Part shown: piece by piece, positions 1-7,072 of the stretch
Layout: every line of letters starts with the position of its first letter
Position numbering within the stretch: the first letter of the stretch is position 1
NCBI GenBank assembly: GCA_043743145.1
Contig: JAYTXC010000168.1
Location: 1 to 9,896, forward strand
DNA length: 9,896 nt
Source of the DNA: JANYGA01 sp043743145
Lineage (GTDB): Bacteria; Vulcanimicrobiota; Vulcanimicrobiia; Vulcanimicrobiales; Vulcanimicrobiaceae
Direction of reading: 5' to 3'
Position numbers and translations under genes: made by a program
Notes under the pieces: generated by a model
The model's database searches: none
Told to the model about the DNA's origin: nothing
The model's input: the letters and a program-made list of their open reading frames with translations, nothing else

Positions 1-1440
1 TTTATGTTGCTGCGTACCCATGATGGTAACGCGCACTTTATTGATTTTCGCGAGACCGCGCCTGAAAGAGCGACGAAGAATATGTACCAGGATTCGACGG
101 GTCACGTTGTGCCGGAAAGAAGTACGATCGGCGCTCTCTCCGTCGCGATTCCTGGAACGGTCGCGGGGCTCGAGTTAGCCCGCACACGCTACGGCACGCG
201 TCCGCTTCATGTGTTGATCGCGCCAGCTATCGAATTAGCGGAAAATGGATTTACTCTCAACGAGTCGGACGCAAGCGTTTTCTCAAAATATTCAGCACTT
301 CTCGCGCGCTTTACCACGAGTGCCGCGATTTTCACGCACGCGGGGAGCTCGTTGCGCGCTGGTGATGTGCTTCGCCAACCGCAGCTAGCCTCGACCCTTC
401 GCGAACTCGACCGCCACGGTGCGAATGATTTTTACGTAGGCGACGTCGCGAAGCACTTCGTGAGCGCGGTCGAATCGGCCGGCGGCGCGATCACGGCAAA
501 AGATCTCGCGCGATATCGAGCTAGAGAACGAGATCCGGTCGAATGTGTGCATCGCGGCAATCGCATCCTTTCTGCACCGCCGCCAAGCTCGGGCGGGGTC
601 GTCCTGTGCGAAACACTCGGGATTATGGGCGACGCAGACGTCGGCTCCTTTCGCAATGCCGTAGATGCGCATCTCGAGATAGAGTCGGAGCGGAGGGCGT
701 TTGCAGACCGGGGTAGTCTTGGCGATCCGGACTTCACGCAGCCGCCGATCGCTCAGCTCCTGAGCTTGGAGCATATGATGCGCGAACGTCTCTCGATCTC
801 CGCATCTCGCGCCACCCCATCGACGCAGCTAAAGGCTAACGTCCAAAACGACGGATCGAACACGACGAATTACAGCGTCATCGATGCCCTAGGCAATGCG
901 GTCGACGTAACCTACACACTTAACTCGCTATTCGGTAGCGGGCTCGTTGCCGGGCAAACCGGTATCATGCTCAACAACGAGATGGACGATTTCGCGATCG
1001 CTCCGGGCGTGCCGAACCAGTTTGGTCTCGTGCAGGGAAATGCGAATGCGATCGAGCCGGGTAAGCGTCCACTTTCGTCGATGTCGCCGACGATTGTCAT
1101 CAACGGTGATGGCCGAGTCGTCCTTGTTGTGGGGGCCGCTGGAGGCCCACGCATCATTACAACGGTTCTCGACATTATAAGAAACGTCGTAGACTTCGGA
1201 AACGAACTGGGTGTCGCGATGAACGGTCCACGCGTTCACGAGCAATGGCTTCCAGACGTCGTATTCGCTGAGCCAGCTGCTTTCAACGACGAAACATTGC
1301 GTGCGCAACGCTCGATGGGTCACCAAGTCGTGATCGGTGAAACAGGTTCTGCTGCAAATGCGATCGCCGTACGCGCCAACGGTACGCGAGTAGCCGCGCA
1401 CGACGACCGACGCCCAACGGGCACGGCACTGGCCTACTAA
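1..1440 (+). CDS. ggt: Gamma-glutamyltransferase, 5'-truncated by window edge
   Basis: Gamma-glutamyltransferase cleaves glutathione and other gamma-glutamyl compounds and transfers the glutamyl group to water or an amino acid. It is normally periplasmic or secreted and self-cleaves into two subunits. The reading frame is open at base 1 (Phe-Met-Leu-Leu, matching the family's GGGGFMLLR), so the ATG at 4 is internal; about 70-100 N-terminal residues including any signal peptide lie upstream. Counting from that Met: substrate-binding Arg16 in DFRETAP; PPPSSGG at 192-198; LGDPDF at 239-244; autoprocessing site and nucleophile Thr287 in TTNYSVID; GSGLVAGQTGIMLNN; KRPLSSMSP; GAAGGPRIITT; family-typical C-terminus GTALAY. 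All catalytic landmarks seem intact, so it is probably active. The stretch between PPPSSGG and Thr287 is somewhat shorter than in E. coli. It looks less GC-rich, with more AGA and TTA codons, than the genes that follow. Confidence 0.95.
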   Translation, partial: FMLLRTHDGNAHFIDFRETAPERATKNMYQDSTGHVVPERSTIGALSVAIPGTVAGLELARTRYGTRPLHVLIAPAIELAENGFTLNESDASVFSKYSALLARFTTSAAIFTHAGSSLRAGDVLRQPQLASTLRELDRHGANDFYVGDVAKHFVSAVESAGGAITAKDLARYRARERDPVECVHRGNRILSAPPPSSGGVVLCETLGIMGDADVGSFRNAVDAHLEIESERRAFADRGSLGDPDFTQPPIAQLLSLEHMMRERLSISASRATPSTQLKANVQNDGSNTTNYSVIDALGNAVDVTYTLNSLFGSGLVAGQTGIMLNNEMDDFAIAPGVPNQFGLVQGNANAIEPGKRPLSSMSPTIVINGDGRVVLVVGAAGGPRIITTVLDIIRNVVDFGNELGVAMNGPRVHEQWLPDVVFAEPAAFNDETLRAQRSMGHQVVIGETGSAANAIAVRANGTRVAAHDDRRPTGTALAY

Positions 1441-1448
1441 GATCGCTC

Positions 1449-1476
1449 GCTGTCGGACGTATTGCTAAGCGACAGC
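1449..1476. repeat. Inverted repeat just after the ggt stop
   Basis: A perfect 7-base inverted repeat, GCTGTCG (1449-1455) and CGACAGC (1470-1476), encloses a 14-base loop and begins 8 bases after the stop codon of the glutamyltransferase gene. It could form a hairpin at the end of the ggt transcript. No T-run follows, so it is not a standard intrinsic terminator. It could equally be a processing or stabilising hairpin, an operator, or chance. The repeat is seen directly; any role is inference. Confidence 0.35.
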
Positions 1477-1635
1477 TCGAAGCGTGGCGCTCGACGCGGT
1501 CGATGCGGCGCGGAGATCGAACGGCGGTTCGAGCTGTGGTCGCGGCAGTTCGGCACGCTAGGCGCGACGTCCCGAATGCCTCGCGACGCTGAATCGGAGC
1601 TGGAAGATGCGCGACAAACGAAGTACTTCACTCGA

Positions 1636-2538
1636 ATGTTTGAAGAAAATGGAAACGTCACTGGTACGGCGTTCGCATTCGCGGATGGGCGCGTGGGCGA
1701 TCTCATCGTGGCGGGCGCCGCGACCGGTCCCGCGCTCGTGATGCATCACGGTACGCCGTCGGATGCGTCGCTGTGGGCGTCGTGGGACGGCGTCGCACGC
1801 GCGAACGGTGTTCGATTATTGGCGCTCTCGCGTCCGGGATATGCAACGTCGACGCGTGCGCCTGGCCGAATCGTTGCAGACGTGGCGAGCGACGTGCGCG
1901 AGGTGCTCGATGCCTACGATGTTCCGTGGTTCGTCACCGCGGGCTGGTCGGGTGGTGGGCCGCACGCGCTCGCGACCGCACATCTTCTCGGCGATCGATG
2001 TCGCGCGGCCGCGACACTTGCGGGCGTCGGACCGTTCGACGCACCCGAGCTCGATTTTCTTGCAGACATGGGCCCGGAAAATCACGAGGAGTTCGGCGCG
2101 GCAACGCACGGTGAAACGGCCGTTCGGGCGTGGCTTGCGGCAAACGCCGCGCACTTCGCAAGCGTCACGGGCGACGAGATCGCGGAAGCGTTCGGCGGCC
2201 TCGTCCCGCCGATCGATCGCGACGTGCTCGTCGGCGGATTCGCGGGCGCGATGGCGGCTGAGATGCGACGCGCACTCGCACACGGCTTCGATGGTTGGAT
2301 CGACGACGATCTCGCGTTCGTTCGACCGTGGGGCTTCGATCTTGGCGCGATGCGCGTGCCGGTCACGGTGTGGCAGGGCGATCTCGATCTCATGGTCCCC
2401 GCCGCGCACGGCGCCTGGCTCGCGTCGCACGTTCCGGGTGCCGTTGCAAAACCCGCACCGGGCCACGGACATATCTCGCTCGTTACGACGTATCGTGATG
2501 AAATCGTCGGAGATCTCCTGACTCGCGCGCGACGCTAA
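1636..2538 (+). CDS. Alpha/beta-hydrolase (serine hydrolase)
   Basis: A hydrolase of the alpha/beta fold, expected to cleave an ester, lactone or similar bond; the substrate cannot be read from sequence. With the ATG at 1636 the protein has 300 residues: oxyanion-hole motif HHGTP (37-41), nucleophile elbow G-W-S-G-G with Ser105, likely acid Asp251 in WQGDLDLMVP, and catalytic His279 in GHGHISL. A helical cap lies between about 130 and 235. There is no signal peptide, so it is probably cytoplasmic. The frame stays open back to the ggt stop, giving alternatives at ATG 1576 (320 aa) and TTG 1462. I prefer 1636 because hydrolase-like sequence (ADGRVGDLIVAG) begins shortly after it and the preceding residues look non-domain. 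None of these starts has a good Shine-Dalgarno. It follows ggt on the same strand after 195 bases and converges with the next gene. Confidence 0.88.
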   Translation: MFEENGNVTGTAFAFADGRVGDLIVAGAATGPALVMHHGTPSDASLWASWDGVARANGVRLLALSRPGYATSTRAPGRIVADVASDVREVLDAYDVPWFVTAGWSGGGPHALATAHLLGDRCRAAATLAGVGPFDAPELDFLADMGPENHEEFGAATHGETAVRAWLAANAAHFASVTGDEIAEAFGGLVPPIDRDVLVGGFAGAMAAEMRRALAHGFDGWIDDDLAFVRPWGFDLGAMRVPVTVWQGDLDLMVPAAHGAWLASHVPGAVAKPAPGHGHISLVTTYRDEIVGDLLTRARR

Positions 2539-2541
2539 TTG

Positions 2542-3348
2542 CTACCGTGTCTTACTACTTTTCGTCAGGAGTGCTGCGAGTTCGGCCGGGCGTTCGATCG
2601 GAATGTTGTGACCCGCGAGCTTGAATGTGACGAGAACCGCGCCCGGAATCCCGTTCGCAACGTCGCGACGTAACCGCGCGACGGGTGCGAGCGGGTCGCG
2701 ATCGCCCGCGACGACGATCGTCGGTGTGGCGATCGAGCCGATACGGTCGAAAAAATCCTCGCGTTGACCGTGGTCGTACCACGCGAACCACGCCTCGCGT
2801 TGTGCGATGAGCGCGTCATCGATGAGCCGCTCCATCGCATCGGGTGCGATCTCGCGGAACATCGCGGCGCGTTGAAATCGCTCGATACGGATCCGCGAGC
2901 CGAATGCGGCTTCGGCGAGCGCCCGATGCTCGGGCGAATCGGGTGATGCTTTCGCGGTTCCCGTTGCAACGAGAACGAGCCGTTTGAGATTCGGCGGAGG
3001 GTCGAGGGCGACGTATTGCGCGACCTTCCCGCCTGCCGAGTGGCCGACGATTTCAACGCGGCCACCAATCGCTGCAAGTGCCGCGCGGACATCGCTTGCA
3101 TAGCCCGCGCAATCGTAACCATGCGCGGGTCGATCCGAGCCACCCGCCCCGCGAAAATCGAGAAGATGAAGCGTGAAGGCTTCGAGATCGAGCCGCTCGG
3201 CAACCTCGTAGAACATCCGCCGCGAACTCATCCAGCCGTGAAGAAAGAGCAACGTGCGAGGCCCCGTTCCGCGCGTCTCGAGCGCGAGTGAGAGCCCGTC
3301 GTTTGCGATGTATCGCACGATGGACGATTGCGTTCGCGCGAGCGTCAT
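2542..3348 (-). CDS. Alpha/beta-hydrolase (esterase/lactonase-like)
   Basis: A 268-residue alpha/beta-hydrolase resembling the non-haem peroxidase, arylesterase and enol-lactonase group. Substrate unknown. Visible: oxyanion-hole motif LFLHGW (residues 34-39), DFRGAGGSDRP (64-74) after strand 4, nucleophile elbow G-H-S-A-G with Ser104, catalytic Asp218 in AGDRDPLAPV and His247 in LAGHNIP. The triad is complete. No signal peptide is seen. The ATG at 3348 is chosen because it begins about 12 residues before the first beta strand and lies 10 bases downstream of the peptidase stop (TGA-GCGAGCCTCG-ATG). This suggests translational coupling with the upstream C11 peptidase gene. The frame remains open further upstream, antisense-like inside the peptidase gene, but that extension is not family-like. 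It is the last gene of the minus-strand unit. An acyl-CoA synthetase two genes upstream makes an acyl-ester or thioester substrate conceivable, but this is inference. Confidence 0.9.
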   Translation of the reverse strand: MTLARTQSSIVRYIANDGLSLALETRGTGPRTLLFLHGWMSSRRMFYEVAERLDLEAFTLHLLDFRGAGGSDRPAHGYDCAGYASDVRAALAAIGGRVEIVGHSAGGKVAQYVALDPPPNLKRLVLVATGTAKASPDSPEHRALAEAAFGSRIRIERFQRAAMFREIAPDAMERLIDDALIAQREAWFAWYDHGQREDFFDRIGSIATPTIVVAGDRDPLAPVARLRRDVANGIPGAVLVTFKLAGHNIPIERPAELAALLTKSSKTR

Positions 3349-3358
3349 CGAGGCTCGC

Positions 3359-4594
3359 TCAGGCGATGGCTTTCGTGAGATCCGCGGCACCGACCATGTC
3401 GTAGAATGCGTTGTCGGTCTCCGACATCTGCGGTGCCCACGGATCGATTTGATTGCGACCGATCGGAAAGTGAACCGTCGGACCATACGCATCGGAGTAG
3501 TCGGCATCGTCGAACGGCGCGTAGTCGTCGGTTTCGCGGTGCGCGAGGACGGTCGCGGCGACCGCGTTGCGCGCGGCCGTGGCGGCGGCGCGGACATCGC
3601 TTGAGAGGCGACCGTCTTGCGACAGCGTGTCGTAGAGCGCGATCGCCGGGCGATCGGCGCGCCACGGGAGTGCCTTGCCTTCCGGAAAGCGGACCATGCC
3701 ATGGATCGCGCGCGCGTCCTCGCGTATTGCCGCACGTGCCGTTCGATTCTTCGCAGCCGCGGTGAGCGATGCATCGAGTGCCGCGACCGTCGTTTGCACC
3801 ACGGAAATTTTTTGCGGTGCGAGATCGAACACATCAAATGCTGCCGCCGGCGCAAAGCCATCGCGCGCATTCGGCCCGTATCGGGTCGTCATCGTCGCCT
3901 CGACGACGTCGTGCGCCATTTGGTGCGGATCGTCGATGTTTGCCGAGATATCGTGCGCGACCCCGGTCGGGACGCCCGGTGCGAGCATCGTCTCGGGTGA
4001 AGCTGCGAGAAAGCGGACTCCGGCATGCGAGAGCGCCGATGAGAAGGCCAATGTCGCCATGAGACATTGGTTTGCGACGATACCATCGACGACGCGGCCC
4101 GCATCACGGGGGTGCTCCCTCACGTGCGCTGCAACACCGTCGGCAATCGCACCCGCGATATCGTCCGCGCGCATGATGCCTGTTGCACTATGCGTCGATT
4201 GCATGCCGCCGCCATCGCCACCGCCGTGATCGATGAGGTCGATCCACGTTTGTTTCGCGTGGACGAGTTCGGCACGATCGAGCGTGTGTTTCACGAACGC
4301 GGCGAGGTCGGAGCGCGCCGACATGTCATGCGGCGGCGAGACGTGGATGGTGCCATGGTCGAGCTTGCCATCGGCGATCCCATACGACTCGGTTCGTAGG
4401 ATGTGCTCGGGCTCGGCGCCGCGTCGCGATGTCGTATCTTCGATCGTAAATTCAATCGATCGATCCGCTTTACTCGTCGCGATCGCCTGCGCGATCGTTG
4501 CCGCTTGCACGGTATCGAGATTGTTATCGCCATCGCGATAGAGACCAAATTCGAGCGCGCGCGACGCACGCTCGGTTGCAACCGAGCCGACCAT
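3359..4594 (-). CDS. Clostripain-family (C11) cysteine peptidase
   Basis: A 411-residue protein of peptidase family C11 (clan CD, the caspase/gingipain/clostripain fold). Evidence: the N-terminal strand motif GLYRDGDNNLD (17-27), equivalent to the family's 'Y.DGDNNL'; the catalytic His123 in LIDHGGGDGGG; and the catalytic Cys177 in NQCLMA, with FLAASPET (195-202) and GVPTGVAHDI following as in other C11 enzymes. Known C11 peptidases cleave after Arg or Lys and are usually secreted. Here no signal peptide or membrane segment is visible, so the product looks cytoplasmic. The residue two before the Cys is Asn175, where many members have Asp (DAC), so specificity may differ. After about residue 265 lies a helical, Ala-rich C-terminal part that I cannot assign. 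The start is firm: GGAGG lies 7 bases before the ATG. The acyl-CoA synthetase gene ends 33 bases upstream; the hydrolase starts 10 bases downstream. Confidence 0.88.
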   Translation of the reverse strand: MVGSVATERASRALEFGLYRDGDNNLDTVQAATIAQAIATSKADRSIEFTIEDTTSRRGAEPEHILRTESYGIADGKLDHGTIHVSPPHDMSARSDLAAFVKHTLDRAELVHAKQTWIDLIDHGGGDGGGMQSTHSATGIMRADDIAGAIADGVAAHVREHPRDAGRVVDGIVANQCLMATLAFSSALSHAGVRFLAASPETMLAPGVPTGVAHDISANIDDPHQMAHDVVEATMTTRYGPNARDGFAPAAAFDVFDLAPQKISVVQTTVAALDASLTAAAKNRTARAAIREDARAIHGMVRFPEGKALPWRADRPAIALYDTLSQDGRLSSDVRAAATAARNAVAATVLAHRETDDYAPFDDADYSDAYGPTVHFPIGRNQIDPWAPQMSETDNAFYDMVGAADLTKAIA

Positions 4595-4601
4595 ACAAGA
4601 G

Positions 4602-4606
4602 CCTCC
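4602..4606 (-). promoter_or_regulatory. Ribosome binding site of C11 peptidase gene
   Basis: Reads GGAGG on the minus strand, 7 bases before the ATG at 4594. It is the strongest Shine-Dalgarno in the window and fixes the N-terminus of the peptidase. A signal peptide overlooked upstream is therefore unlikely. Confidence 0.85.
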
Positions 4607-4627
4607 GACGTAAAAAGTGTCGGAACT

Positions 4628-6127
4628 CTATCGCGACGATGCGCCCGAAAACAAGGCGCGGAGTGCGGGCTTATCGATCTTGCCCATCGCGTTGCGTGGG
4701 AGTTCGGCGACGATCGTGATCTCGCGCGGGACCTTGAAGCTTGCGAGCCTCGTACGCAACGTTACGAGCGCGGCCTCGACATCGACGTCGCCCGCGCCCT
4801 CGATTTCGATGTAGGCGATCGGAAGTTCGCCACGCGCCGCATCGGGCCGTCCGATCACGGCGGCTGCGCGAATGCCGTCGATCCGCACCAACTCATCTTC
4901 GATCTCGCGCGGATAGATGTTGAATCCGCCGCTGATGATGAGCTCTTTCGTGCGTCCGACGATCGCGTAACCGCGCACGGGATCGTACGTTGCGAGATCG
5001 CCGCTGCGAAACCACCGGGCGCCATCGGCATCGCGCAAAAATGCCGCGTTCGTCGCGTCGGTGTCGCGCCAATAGCCCGCACAGACGTTGGGTCCATTCA
5101 CAAGAATCTCGCCAATCGCACCAGCGGCGACATCGCGATCGTTCGCATCGATCAGTCGCACGCGCACATCGGGAAACGGGAACCCGACGGTTCCGGGATA
5201 GCGCGCACCGTCGTACCGATTGGTGAGCGCGAATCCAAACTCCGTCGATCCGTAGCGTTCCAAAATCGCTGCGTCGAAACGCGCCGCGAATGCTTCGTGC
5301 ACGTTTGCCGCAAGCGCGGCCGATCCCGAAACGAAAAGCCGCACGGCGGGGAATGGCCCCGGACGCGCATGCGCGAGGATGCGGACGTACATCGTCGGGA
5401 CGCCAAAAAACATCGTCGCTCTGCTGGCACGCAGCGTCGCGATGACGTCGCTCACATCGAAGCGCTCGCGAAGCAGCAGACGTGCTCCCGTCGCTAGGGT
5501 TCCGTTGACTCCGGCGCAGAGGCCGTGAATGTGAAAGAGTGGCAGCGTGAGCAGTAACGTGTCATCCGCACTCCACGCCCACGCGCGTGCGACTTGCGAT
5601 GCGATCGCGGCGAGGTTGCCATGCGTGAGCATCGCGCCTTTCGCGCGTCCCGTCGTTCCGCTCGTGAAGACGAGCAGCGCGAGATCGTCTGGCTTGCGGT
5701 CGCACGCGTACGGCGCGATGCGCGCGTCGGTCGCCCAAGCGGCAACATCGGCGAGATCGACGAACGTGCCCGAAAACGAAGCTGCCGCAAACGGCCGACT
5801 CTGCTCGGAGACGCACATGATGCGCGCATCCGAATCCTCGACGATGCGTGCGAGATCCGATTCACGGTAGAGCACGTTTGCGGGTACGACGATCGCGCCG
5901 GCGCGGAGCGCACCGAGATACGCGAAGATGAACGCCTGCGAATTTTCCGCGTAGAGGACGATGCGATCGCCTGCACCGACGCCGATCGCGCGAAAGCGTT
6001 CGGCAACGCGCGATGCGCCATCCCGAAGTTTCACATACGTGACGTCGTCGACGGCCAGAGATGTCGGCCGTTCGTGCGCGTGAAGATCGAGTGCGTCGAG
6101 GATCATCGCGCGGAAGTGTCGTTTCAC
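4628..6127 (-). CDS. Acyl-CoA synthetase, malonyl-CoA-synthetase-like
   Basis: An adenylate-forming (ANL superfamily) ligase of 499 residues that would activate a carboxylic acid with ATP and load it onto CoA. Core motifs are complete: P-loop TSGTTGRAKGA (155-165), YGSTE (292-296), RSGDL (374-378), hinge region GRTKELIISGGFNIYP (391-406), and A10 motif LPRNAMGK with catalytic Lys483. LPLFHIHGL (195-203), FGVPTMYVRI (241-250) and SGSAALAANVH (267-277) closely follow MatB malonyl-CoA synthetases. However, the arginine usually just after that His is absent (HEAF), and the family's YGMTE is YGSTE, so malonate is not a safe substrate call; long- or medium-chain acids are alternatives. Cytoplasmic. 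The start is uncertain: GTG 6127 with a weak AAGG, or ATG 6106, which removes seven residues; neither has a good Shine-Dalgarno. It sits third in the minus-strand unit, 63 bases after the TonB-like gene. Confidence 0.92.
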   Translation of the reverse strand: MKRHFRAMILDALDLHAHERPTSLAVDDVTYVKLRDGASRVAERFRAIGVGAGDRIVLYAENSQAFIFAYLGALRAGAIVVPANVLYRESDLARIVEDSDARIMCVSEQSRPFAAASFSGTFVDLADVAAWATDARIAPYACDRKPDDLALLVFTSGTTGRAKGAMLTHGNLAAIASQVARAWAWSADDTLLLTLPLFHIHGLCAGVNGTLATGARLLLRERFDVSDVIATLRASRATMFFGVPTMYVRILAHARPGPFPAVRLFVSGSAALAANVHEAFAARFDAAILERYGSTEFGFALTNRYDGARYPGTVGFPFPDVRVRLIDANDRDVAAGAIGEILVNGPNVCAGYWRDTDATNAAFLRDADGARWFRSGDLATYDPVRGYAIVGRTKELIISGGFNIYPREIEDELVRIDGIRAAAVIGRPDAARGELPIAYIEIEGAGDVDVEAALVTLRTRLASFKVPREITIVAELPRNAMGKIDKPALRALFSGASSR

Positions 6128-6190
6128 GCCGCGCTTCGCCTTGTGTCATCGCGCGTCGCAGCACGTGAAGCTCGCGCTCGTCGTCTCCGC

Positions 6191-6994
6191 TTAGCAGGCT
6201 GGAAGTGACGTGATCCCGCTCGCCGTATTCGTATACTTGAGTACGAACTGCACGAGGGCCGGTATGCCCCCGGGATCGATACCCGGCGGCGGCTGTTGCA
6301 TGTACACGCCTCCGCCTGCGCCGAGCTGGTCTTCATGGACGAATGGGTTCTGCTTTTCGCCCGGATAGAGAAACGGCCAAGGGATTTTCGCGAACTCGAC
6401 ATCGCCGGAATGGGTCGTCACCTTCACGATGACTTCTTGAACGACAGTGCCGTCGCGACGATAGCCAAGATGGCTCGGTTCGAAGGTGACGATGCCGCAC
6501 GGCGCGGTCGACTCGTCGCCCGCATTGCCATTCCCGCTCTTTCCGGTGCCCGTGCCCGTGCCCCCGAGTCCGCCCGTTCCGGCACCAGGACCCGCGCCCG
6601 TTCCGATACCACCGTTTTGGCGACCGGCGGCTTTGCCTTCGGCAAGCGACACGATTGGCGCGTGCGATTTTCGTAACGGTGGCGCCTTCGTGAGATGCTT
6701 GGGTGCGGCTGCCCCGCCGATATGGAGCGCGGGCGTCGCAGCGGCCTTTGCCGCGGGCGCGTGCACGGCGGTGACCGGCGCCAAGGTATAGTGGGGCGGG
6801 GGTGTCGGCGTGATCTGCGGCGTGGGTTTGGGCGTCGGCGCAGGTGTGGGCGGTGGCGTCGGCGCGGGCGTCCGCTGCGAGATCGTTACGACCTGCGCGA
6901 CGACGCGCTCCTCTGGCTTTCTTGGGGCGCCCTGCGGATAGACGCCGGCGACGACCTCGAGAAACGCGAAGGCGACCGCGATTCCCGTCCACAT
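6191..6994 (-). CDS. TonB-like anchored Pro/Gly-rich protein
   Basis: A 267-residue protein of unknown function with the layout of an energy-transducer (TonB-type) or envelope-spanning protein. Residues 2-18 form a hydrophobic anchor (TGIAVAFAFLEVVAGV). Residues 42-67 are a PTP/PKP-rich segment able to span the periplasm, 75-127 an Ala/Lys/Pro linker, and 128-158 a Gly-Thr-rich flexible stretch. Residues 163-267 form a compact C-terminal domain with beta-like strands (TVVQEVIVKVTTHSGDVEF). The only two cysteines, Cys166 and the C-terminal Cys267, bracket that domain and could form a disulphide outside the cytoplasm. I do not see a clear TonB C-terminal signature, so the name describes layout only. 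The ATG at 6994 is the only ordinary start: the frame is open upstream to a TAG at 7073 but holds no ATG, GTG or TTG. No good Shine-Dalgarno is present. Second gene of the minus-strand unit. Confidence 0.75.
   Translation of the reverse strand: MWTGIAVAFAFLEVVAGVYPQGAPRKPEERVVAQVVTISQRTPAPTPPPTPAPTPKPTPQITPTPPPHYTLAPVTAVHAPAAKAAATPALHIGGAAAPKHLTKAPPLRKSHAPIVSLAEGKAAGRQNGGIGTGAGPGAGTGGLGGTGTGTGKSGNGNAGDESTAPCGIVTFEPSHLGYRRDGTVVQEVIVKVTTHSGDVEFAKIPWPFLYPGEKQNPFVHEDQLGAGGGVYMQQPPPGIDPGGIPALVQFVLKYTNTASGITSLPAC
6521..6613 (-). repeat. Low-complexity Gly/Thr-coding stretch
   Basis: Encodes the Gly-rich linker (residues 128-158) of the TonB-like protein. On the plus strand it contains short tandem units such as GCCCGT repeated around 6549-6563. 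It is a flexible linker and a likely place for slippage, not a mobile or CRISPR repeat. Confidence 0.7.
6794..6871 (-). repeat. Low-complexity Pro/Thr-coding stretch
   Basis: Encodes the PTP/PAPTP/PKPTP run (residues 42-67) of the TonB-like protein, a rod-like segment typical of proteins that bridge the periplasm. The near-repetitive DNA makes length variation between strains plausible. Confidence 0.75.
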
Positions 6995-7072
6995 ACGTCG
7001 AGGAAAATCACGGTCGCGAAGGTCGAGTGGTTCGATTCGGATTGAGCTCCGGTCCGGGCAGTGAGCTCGGCT

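Noticed and set aside
1816..2472. A 218-codon minus-strand frame opposite the first alpha/beta-hydrolase
   Set aside because: Shadow of a gene with an intact Ser-Asp-His triad; rich in Arg and Cys with no recognisable motif.
2539..2580. Bidirectional terminator between the convergent hydrolases
   Set aside because: Only three bases separate the stops, and I found no stem followed by a T-run around the junction.
3349..3870. Upstream extension of the minus-strand hydrolase frame to 3870 (442 codons in total)
   Set aside because: The added residues overlap the C11 peptidase in another frame, are Arg/Ser-rich and not domain-like; the ATG at 3348 matches the family N-terminus and operon spacing.
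4403..5497. A 364-codon plus-strand open frame opposite the acyl-CoA synthetase gene
   Set aside because: It lies entirely antisense to well-supported genes with complete family motifs; its Arg/His/Asp-rich translation matches no family and is the usual shadow of GC-rich codon use.
6540..6610. Tandem GCCCGT-like repeats considered as a direct-repeat array
   Set aside because: They are in frame and encode a Gly/Thr linker; no spacer-repeat periodicity of CRISPR or mobile-element type.
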